DNA from: Deltaproteobacteria bacterium
GTDB taxonomy: Bacteria > Desulfobacterota > Desulfobacteria > Desulfobacterales > Desulfobacteraceae
Length of the DNA: 11,841 nt
Reading direction: 5' to 3'
Assembly: GCA_019314105.1 (NCBI GenBank)
Contig: JAFCZY010000041.1
Coordinates: 1 to 11,841, forward strand
Shown in pieces: positions 7,436 to 11,841 of the stretch; positions within the stretch are counted from its first letter, which is position 1, and each line of letters begins with the position of its first letter. Made by a program: the position numbers and the translations under genes. The notes below the pieces were generated by a model. It was not told the origin of the DNA, did no database searches, and saw only the letters and a program-made list of their open reading frames with translations.

Positions 7436-7464
7436 TTGGCAATTAATTAATTTATCAATATGAT
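7436..7464 (+). promoter_or_regulatory. arsR promoter with palindromic operator candidate in the spacer
   Basis: TTGGCA (7436-7441, 5/6), a 17-bp spacer and TATGAT (7459-7464, 5/6) form a good sigma70 promoter. The ATG of the ArsR-family gene lies at 7471, six bases after the -10, so transcription should start at or beside the start codon, giving a leaderless mRNA; consistent with this there is no ribosome site. The spacer begins with a 12-bp palindrome, AATTAATTAATT (7441-7452), a natural place for the repressor to block RNA polymerase. Confidence 0.6.
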
Positions 7465-7470
7465 TGGATC

Positions 7471-7770
7471 ATGGAAAATGATATTGCAGCAAAAAAATTA
7501 GCAGAACTTGGACACATTACAAGACTTTTAATTTTTAGATATCTTGTAAAAGTAGGAGATCAGGGAGCTCCGGTAGGTCAAATTCAAGACGAACTTGATG
7601 TTCCAGGTTCAACTTTGTCCCATCATATCAGCAGATTGGTCTCAGTCGGCTTGATTAAGCAAGTTAGGGACAGCAGAATACTTTACTGTATCCCTCAATT
7701 TGATGTATTGGATGAGCTTGTAGAATTTCTTAAGTCAGAGTGTTGCACTGAAGCAAAATGTAAACAGTAA
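7471..7770 (+). CDS. arsR: ArsR/SmtB-family metal- or metalloid-responsive repressor
   Basis: A 99-residue winged helix-turn-helix protein of normal ArsR size. The family landmarks are the opening helix (AKKLAELGHITRLLIFRYL), the DNA-reading helix VPGSTLSHHISRLVSVGLI (about 44-62) and the wing QVRDSRILYCIP. Unlike classical ArsR there is no ELCVCDL motif in helix 4. Instead, cysteines cluster at the C-terminus (C91, C92, C97), resembling the As(III) site of the Acidithiobacillus ferrooxidans ArsR, where a CC pair and a third Cys a few residues on bind the metalloid. That similarity is from memory and the spacing is one residue shorter. It presumably represses itself and the permease gene 63 bp downstream, and is released by As(III) or a thiophilic metal. 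Confidence 0.9.
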   Translation: MENDIAAKKLAELGHITRLLIFRYLVKVGDQGAPVGQIQDELDVPGSTLSHHISRLVSVGLIKQVRDSRILYCIPQFDVLDELVEFLKSECCTEAKCKQ

Positions 7771-7788
7771 TATTTTTTTGGTTATATA

Positions 7789-7814
7789 ATTCGAAATATT
7801 TAGAAATATAGAAT
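7789..7814 (+). promoter_or_regulatory. Helically spaced AT-rich repeats before the permease gene
   Basis: GAAATAT occurs at 7793-7799 and again at 7803-7809, exactly 10 bp apart, next to a TTCGAA palindrome (7790-7795), between arsR and the permease gene. One-turn spacing is what a dimeric regulator could read, but low-complexity chance is a real alternative. AAGGA at 7822-7826 is the ribosome site of the permease gene. Confidence 0.28.
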
Positions 7815-7833
7815 AAATAAAAAGGAATTTATT

Positions 7834-8940
7834 ATGATAACTGAATTTTACAAAATAGCGGATTTCATGGTTAAAGCGTTCATCCATATTTGGCCTTATC
7901 TTGTAATCACTATACCAATAGCTGTAGCAGTTAATATGTCGGGAGCCTCTAAGCATATAAATCGTGCTTTTGATGCGGGCCCAATTGCTGCAATTTTGCT
8001 GGCAACACTGGTGGGGGCCTTCAGTCCTTTTTGTTCATGTGGTGTGATCCCGGTGATTGCTGCCTTGTTAATCGGTGGAGTTCCCCTTCCTCCTGTAATG
8101 GCCTTCTGGATAGCATCTCCTTCAATGGACCCTGAGATTTTCTTTTTAAGTGTAGGCACTATTGGTTGGGATTTAGCAATTTGGCGTCTGGCTGGCACTT
8201 TGGTCATGAGCCTAAGTGCAGGATTCATTACCCAGGCTCTAATGCAGACAGGATGGATCAGCCCTGATATTCTTAAACGAAAAACAGGATTCAGTGTATC
8301 CCAAAAATCTTCAAGAATAAAACAAATAAGCCTTACACTCACTTCAAACATTAAAAGTCTGTTTTCTTTTAAGACTAAATCATTGGTTCCTGCTCAAGCT
8401 CCAGCTTGTTGCACTGAGGGGTCGGTAAATGTCATTCAAATTCAGCCTTCAGTTATACATGCAGATGAGAGAACTCAAGAGTCCTGCACCAAAAACAATA
8501 GTTCAGAATCATGTGGATGTTCAGAGGAAGAATTATTCTGGAAACGGTTAGGCAAGGAATCTATGGATGCGACTTTAATGGTAATTAAATTTATGGCACT
8601 GGCATTTTTCCTTGAAGCATTAATCATCCTTTATGTACCTCAAGAATCCATCACAAGCATTATGGGTAAAGATAACTCCTGGGCGATTTTTACAGCTACG
8701 TTTTTAGGTATTCCAGTATACACAAGTAATTTAAGTGCATTGCCCATGGTAAGCGGCCTTCTTGCACAAGGTATGAGCCCTGCTGCTGGGTTGGCTTTTC
8801 TGATTGCCGGCCCTACTACAACCTTACCGGCCATGGCTGCGGTCTGGACGTTGGTTAAACATCGTATTTTTATACTGTATGTATCTTTTTCATTGGTAAG
8901 TGCAATGCTTTTAGGATATGCAAACTTTATTTGGGGATAA
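7834..8940 (+). CDS. ArsP / SO_0444-type metal(loid) efflux permease
   Basis: A 368-residue permease of the DUF318/COG0701 family, which includes ArsP (export of trivalent organoarsenicals) and the SO_0444-type Cu/Zn exporters. The hallmark FSPFCSCGVIPV lies at 63-74 (C67, C69), followed by GVPLPPVMAFWIASPSMDPE; the second half has GIPVYTSNLSALP and AGPTTTLPAMAAVW. Two hydrophobic blocks (about 15-140 and 245-367) flank a hydrophilic central loop (about 145-240). The loop carries extra cysteines, ACCTEGS (C192, C193) and C218, C227, C229 (SCGCSEEE), a probable metal-capture element. AAGGA is seven bases before the ATG. Co-transcription with arsR is likely. Arsenic, organoarsenic or Cu/Zn as substrate cannot be separated from sequence alone. 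Confidence 0.88.
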   Translation: MITEFYKIADFMVKAFIHIWPYLVITIPIAVAVNMSGASKHINRAFDAGPIAAILLATLVGAFSPFCSCGVIPVIAALLIGGVPLPPVMAFWIASPSMDPEIFFLSVGTIGWDLAIWRLAGTLVMSLSAGFITQALMQTGWISPDILKRKTGFSVSQKSSRIKQISLTLTSNIKSLFSFKTKSLVPAQAPACCTEGSVNVIQIQPSVIHADERTQESCTKNNSSESCGCSEEELFWKRLGKESMDATLMVIKFMALAFFLEALIILYVPQESITSIMGKDNSWAIFTATFLGIPVYTSNLSALPMVSGLLAQGMSPAAGLAFLIAGPTTTLPAMAAVWTLVKHRIFILYVSFSLVSAMLLGYANFIWG

Positions 8941-9072
8941 ACAATGATTACTTTGAAAAATATTTGAGCTTAAAACAGGAGTCAAATCTTTCAATTTACC
9001 GAGCGCTTCTTTCACCAGTCCGAGCTTTTTAAATAATTGAAGTGATGTGGTGCTTTAAAAAAAATAAACACC
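8941..9072. other. Gap with possible gene remnants after the permease
   Basis: On the plus strand ATG at 8944 starts a seven-codon frame (MITLKNI, stop 8965-8967) right after the permease stop, which may be the stub of a lost third operon gene. On the minus strand about 9050-8950 encodes, without a start, TSLQLFKKLGLVKEALGKL followed by KDLTPVLSSN, which has the amphipathic rhythm of a real protein tail. Neither can be named. No terminator was seen. Confidence 0.35.
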
Positions 9073-9820
9073 TTAATTTCTATTCATCCGGTTCCATATG
9101 GTGTTCACCCGCTGCCAGGTATTTAACAAATAAGCAGACTCGGGTTGTTTCGGCCACGGCCTGTTGTCCCACTCCTCAGCCTTAACCCGCAAAACAGCTT
9201 GTTCAATATTCCCTTTTTCCAAAGTAAGGAATATTTCCGTCATGGACATATAATCATTTGCCGCCTTGATGGAACTACGGATATGGACTACGGCATCTTC
9301 ATCTGTAAACACCGCATGGTGTCCTGCGCACAAGATTGTGGCCCCCAGATTTTTAAGCCGGTTCAAAGAATCAATATACGTATCAAAATCAACTAAAAAT
9401 TCCGGCTGCAGGTAGCCCTTGTTTTCATAGGTGGCAACCGCTTCCGAGGCAATCAGGATCTTTTTTTTAGGAATCCAATAGCTTATAAAATCCCAAGTGT
9501 GCCCGGGTGTATTCAGGGCCACCACACTGAGTCCCGTGGTCGGCTCAATGGTCTGGTCCGGTTGAACAAGAATATCCAGTCCAAAGGATTCAAACCCCTT
9601 CTCATTGATGGGCGCTAAACCCATTTTTTTAATATTTTTTGTGTTCCGGGTCCCGCTCTCCCAGAATTTCTTTGATCCCGGCTTCATAGACGAACGCCCC
9701 TGCAGTCAACCCGGCATCAAAAAGCACGGGCACAGGCCCATCTAACAAATAGACCGGTATGGCTGCTGATCCGATAACATAAAGATCATCACCAATTTTT
9801 CCGGTTTTCTGAATAATCAT
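9073..9820 (-). pseudogene. Metallo-beta-lactamase-fold hydrolase, frameshifted and lacking the HxHxDH segment
   Basis: GGGAGG before the ATG at 9820 begins a proper N-terminus (IGDDLYVIGSAAIPVYLLDG, then PVPVLFDAGLTAGAFVYE) to LGERDPE, and the frame stops at 9629. The rest continues in another frame to 9073: GLDILVQPDQTIE, ALNTPGHTWDFISYW (third-site His), ASEAVATYE (bridging acidic residue region) and LCAGHHAVF (last His). The HxHxDH motif expected soon after LGERDPE (usually LxxTHxHxDH) is absent in all frames, so roughly 40-60 residues with the main zinc ligands are deleted; the join lies near 9625-9660 in an A-rich tract. It follows efpL by 14 bp with its own ribosome site. As read it cannot be an active hydrolase. 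Confidence 0.8.
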
Positions 9821-9834
9821 TTTTACCTCCCGGA

Positions 9835-10401
9835 TCAGGCCCTGGACATGAATTTTTTTGTTTCGGTATTGACCTTGACCATCTCCCCGGCCTCAAGATA
9901 TTCCGGGATCTGAATATCAACCCCGTTTGAAAGAATTGCGGGCTTTGTCCTTGCAGTTGCACTTGCTCCTTTGATGCCGGGAGTTGTTTCCGATATTTTA
10001 AAAACAAGGGTCAATGGAATTTCAATTGAAACCATATTTCCATCGATGATAAGGGCAACCAGGTCTTCCATTCCATCTGTAATCCAGACAAGCTCATCTT
10101 TAATTGCATCACCTTCCACCATGTACTGGGAATACTCCTGGCTGTCCATGAATACATGGAGAGCGCCGTCGGGATATAGATATTGTACAGGTCTTCTCAA
10201 GAGATCCACCTCATTGAGCATATCGTTTCCCTTGTAGCTATCTTCAAATTTTTGTTTGGTCTTGATGTTGTTGAATCTGATTTTGTAAAGGGTTACAGCT
10301 CCCCTTGCCGAGGGCGTTTTTACATCGATATGTTTAACCATATAGACGTCATCATTTATTTCCACAACATTCCCTTTTTTCAAATCACAAGCCTTGGGCA
10401 T
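9835..10401 (-). CDS. efpL: Elongation factor P-like protein EfpL (YeiP)
   Basis: A 188-residue EF-P paralogue of the YeiP/EfpL group, which helps stalled ribosomes through proline-containing and some other difficult stretches. The N-terminal KOW-like domain starts MPKACDLKKGNVVEI and carries the EfpL signature loop TPSARGAVTLYKIRF, with Arg33 at the tip in place of the modified Lys/Arg of EF-P. The middle and C-terminal OB domains follow, with PLTLVFKISETTPGIKGAS, ILSNGVDIQIPEYLEAGE and a final KKFMSRA, all as expected. Length is normal and all regions are present. AGGAG lies seven bases before the ATG. The MBL remnant follows by 14 bp and may have been co-transcribed. No usual neighbour explains its local role. 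Confidence 0.93.
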   Translation of the reverse strand: MPKACDLKKGNVVEINDDVYMVKHIDVKTPSARGAVTLYKIRFNNIKTKQKFEDSYKGNDMLNEVDLLRRPVQYLYPDGALHVFMDSQEYSQYMVEGDAIKDELVWITDGMEDLVALIIDGNMVSIEIPLTLVFKISETTPGIKGASATARTKPAILSNGVDIQIPEYLEAGEMVKVNTETKKFMSRA

Positions 10402-10689
10402 TTTTATTCTCCTGAATGCTATTTTAAAAACCCATCAATACCATTCAAATGAAAAATTTTAAAGCATAAAGACAAAGGAACATCCCACCCGTTTTGGGCC
10501 TTGTGATGTCAATGGGTTCTGGAAATGAAATATTTAGCAGAGCTCAAGTATTATTATCCAATGCATGGCCATGCATGATTTTAATACAGCCTTGCGGTTT
10601 TTAGATCAGTATTTATTTTTAAAGGATAAAACAATTTATGGGGCTGGGAAAACAAAAGCAGCCTGAATTTAAAAAAAAGGAGTTTACAA
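10402..10689. other. Divergent intergenic region between efpL and the FmdE gene
   Basis: This 288-base stretch holds no supported gene. It must carry the promoters of two diverging genes, but no -35/-10 pair stood out: the TTGACA on the minus strand near 10511-10506 has no -10 at the right distance. It contains the 16-bp palindrome at 10561-10576. A 27-residue leader frame (ATG 10638, stop at 10721, AAAGGA upstream) overlaps the start of the FmdE gene and could couple translation, but is unproven. Confidence 0.5.
10561..10576. promoter_or_regulatory. Perfect 16-bp palindrome, probable operator
   Basis: ATGCATGGCCATGCAT equals its own reverse complement over all 16 bases and stands in AT-rich intergenic DNA, 113 bp before the FmdE start and 159 bp from the efpL start. 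Length, symmetry and site fit a dimeric regulator's operator; the regulator is unknown. With no loop it is a poor terminator. Confidence 0.55.
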
Positions 10690-11223
10690 ATGACCTGCAC
10701 ATTAAAAAAAGAAGTGATTGAAGAAACAATCGCCTTCCACGGCCATAACTGCCCGGGACTTACCATAGGAATCAGGGCCTCTGAACTGGCAATGGAAAAA
10801 CTGGATATCCAGAATGCAAAAAATCCCGTATGCGTAACGGAAACCGACATGTGCGGTGTGGATGCCATCCAGTTTCTGACCGGATGCTCCTTTGGTAAAG
10901 GGAACCTGATCCACAAAGATTACGGAAAATCAGCATTTACCTTTTATGACAGGGACGCGCAAAAAGGGTTTCGAGCCGTATTTAATGATTTTGCAAGGGA
11001 TGAACAAGACAGAGACAATCGAATCAAACTGATACTGCAGGCTGAGTTGACAGATCTTTTTTCAATACAAGAGGTGGGGGTACCACCCGTGAGTCCTGCC
11101 CGTATATTAAACAGCATTCAATGCGACTCCTGCCATGAAATGACCATGGAATCCTGCATCCGGCTGTTTGACGGTAAAAACTTGTGTATCCCGTGTTTTC
11201 AGAAGGTTGAACAGAAAATTTAG
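10690..11223 (+). CDS. FmdE-family protein with C-terminal zinc finger
   Basis: A 177-residue member of the FmdE family, named after subunit E of (tungsten) formylmethanofuran dehydrogenase but widespread in bacteria without that enzyme. The family signature HGHNCPG lies at 17-23, followed by CVTETDMCGVDAIQFLTGCS (48-67) and SFGKGNL, then YGKSAFTFYDR. The core His/Cys residues can bind metal. A C-terminal four-Cys finger (C145-x2-C148, C166-x2-C169) is complete. AGGAG lies eight bases before the ATG at 10690. No other methanofuran, molybdenum or tungsten genes are in the window, so its partner is unknown; roles around molybdopterin enzymes are often suggested but are inference here. It converges with the DUF4143 remnant 17 bp away. 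Confidence 0.88.
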   Translation: MTCTLKKEVIEETIAFHGHNCPGLTIGIRASELAMEKLDIQNAKNPVCVTETDMCGVDAIQFLTGCSFGKGNLIHKDYGKSAFTFYDRDAQKGFRAVFNDFARDEQDRDNRIKLILQAELTDLFSIQEVGVPPVSPARILNSIQCDSCHEMTMESCIRLFDGKNLCIPCFQKVEQKI

Positions 11224-11240
11224 CAAAACAGGTGGGCTCA

Positions 11241-11841
11241 TCATACAAACTCAGCAAGAAAAATATGGGCTGAACAAACCCTGATATCATCTTTTGAAAC
11301 AAGATCGATATCCTTTTCAAGCACTACCTGAACGGCTCTGGCATCAGGGAAACGGGTTTTCAAATAATACAGCGGCCTGTTTATTTTTTGGCCACTTTTT
11401 TTGCATTCAATAAAATAGATGGGTTTTGAATCTTCTGTTATTACAAAATCCACTTCCCTTTTATCGATATCCCTGAAGTACCGCAGTTCAATTTCCCTGC
11501 CATATGTATCCTGCATAAAAAAGCACCATTTTAAAAGATGGCAGGCCATCAGGTCCTAAATATCATATAAAGGTTTTCAAGCATATTAATCCATCGCGCA
11601 CAAGCCTTGACCGATACTCTCTGCTCCACCGGTTTGTCTGTCTTTCAGACTGTAAAAAAAACGGCTCTGGAAAACCGCCGTAAATCATAAGGCTTTCTAT
11701 TGTTTCCCTGCTATGCACATCAAGTTCAGCAAATGTTAACGGCAAAAGTCTGTGAAAATGATATCGGCCCTGCAGGGAATCTCCTCCACGACGATAATAA
11801 TCAAGCCGCGCACTCCCTGTTACAAGAATCTGTATTTCGTC
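11241..11841 (-). pseudogene. AAA/DUF4143 ATPase gene, broken inside; 5' end outside the window
   Basis: Reading from the window edge, the frame gives ILVTGSARLDYYRRGGDSLQ, then GRYHFHRLLPLTFAEL and YGGFPEPF, typical of the AAA+ part (sensor region and beyond) of DUF4143 ATPases. After REYRSRLVRDGLI the frame stops at 11563; one base shifted, LENLYMI continues the family sequence briefly. The C-terminal DUF4143 nuclease-like part resumes in another frame at 11555 (DLMACHLLKW, then REVDFVITEDSKPIYFIECK) and ends at 11241. About 90 residues (the winged-helix middle) appear missing between these parts. The REVDFVI ... FIECK motif is the PD-(D/E)XK-like core and is intact. The Walker A region would lie beyond the window. 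Not likely to be functional. Confidence 0.78.

Noticed and set aside
7896..8351. A 151-codon open frame on the minus strand opposite the permease gene
   Set aside because: It is antisense to conserved permease motifs (FCSCG, SPSMDPE), has no ribosome site and its protein resembles nothing; a shadow of the real gene.
9629..9820. The 63-residue N-terminal MBL frame as an independent small gene
   Set aside because: It ends inside the expected beta-lactamase fold and the rest of the domain continues directly in another frame, so it is half of a broken gene.
1..11841. CRISPR array, tRNA, rRNA or riboswitch, including a cobalamin riboswitch near cbiB
   Set aside because: No regular repeat-spacer pattern, cloverleaf or B12-box was recognised; the upstream region of the cobamide genes lies outside the window.

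Overview
The window reads as bacterial chromosome from an anaerobe, most likely a sulfate-reducing member of the Desulfobacterota (Desulfobacteraceae-like). This rests on gene content and protein 'feel' only: an anaerobic cobamide pathway with a cbiB-cbiR pair, an FmdE-type zinc protein, DUF4438, an EfpL-type elongation factor and small Cys-rich proteins, in moderately AT-rich DNA. No rRNA, tRNA, CRISPR array or intact insertion sequence was seen.

Layout. (1) 1-1381, plus strand: the 3' part of cbiB (cobamide synthesis) followed closely by a TIM-barrel protein best matched to the cobamide-remodelling enzyme CbiR. (2) 1378-4846, minus strand: a compact four-gene unit, read right to left: FSR-type MFS transporter, DUF4438 protein, RlmL-type 23S rRNA methyltransferase and a 55-residue conserved-looking small protein; spacers are 17-24 bp. 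(3) 4868-5204: a divergent promoter region and a 60-residue zinc-ribbon protein with a near-consensus promoter and a short inverted repeat at the predicted transcription start. (4) 5284-7316, minus strand: a block of broken genes (ParB-like fragment, small membrane protein, MFS drug exporter, MarR regulator). (5) 7436-8940, plus strand: an intact metal/metalloid module, an ArsR-family repressor with a Cys-rich C-terminus and an ArsP/SO_0444-type permease; the arsR promoter is placed so that its mRNA may start at or next to the ATG. (6) 9073-10401, minus strand: intact efpL followed by a metallo-beta-lactamase-fold gene that is frameshifted and lacks the segment that should carry the metal-binding HxHxDH motif. 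(7) 10402-11223: an intergenic region with a perfect 16-bp palindrome, then an FmdE-family gene. (8) 11241-11841: an AAA/DUF4143 ATPase gene, again broken inside and running off the window.

The most notable pattern is that the broken genes are not random shreds. At least four (the MFS exporter, small membrane protein, MBL protein and DUF4143 ATPase) keep recognisable beginnings and ends (the start of the ATPase gene lies outside the window) but have lost internal segments, usually with a frame change, while housekeeping and cofactor genes between them are intact. This is either decay by internal deletion or a sequencing/assembly artefact; read-level checking would decide. I did not find a convincing wholly new multi-gene system. 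The best candidates for new biology are the zinc-ribbon gene with its own promoter/operator, the DUF4438-RlmL-small-protein unit, and the unexplained 16-bp palindrome between efpL and the FmdE gene.
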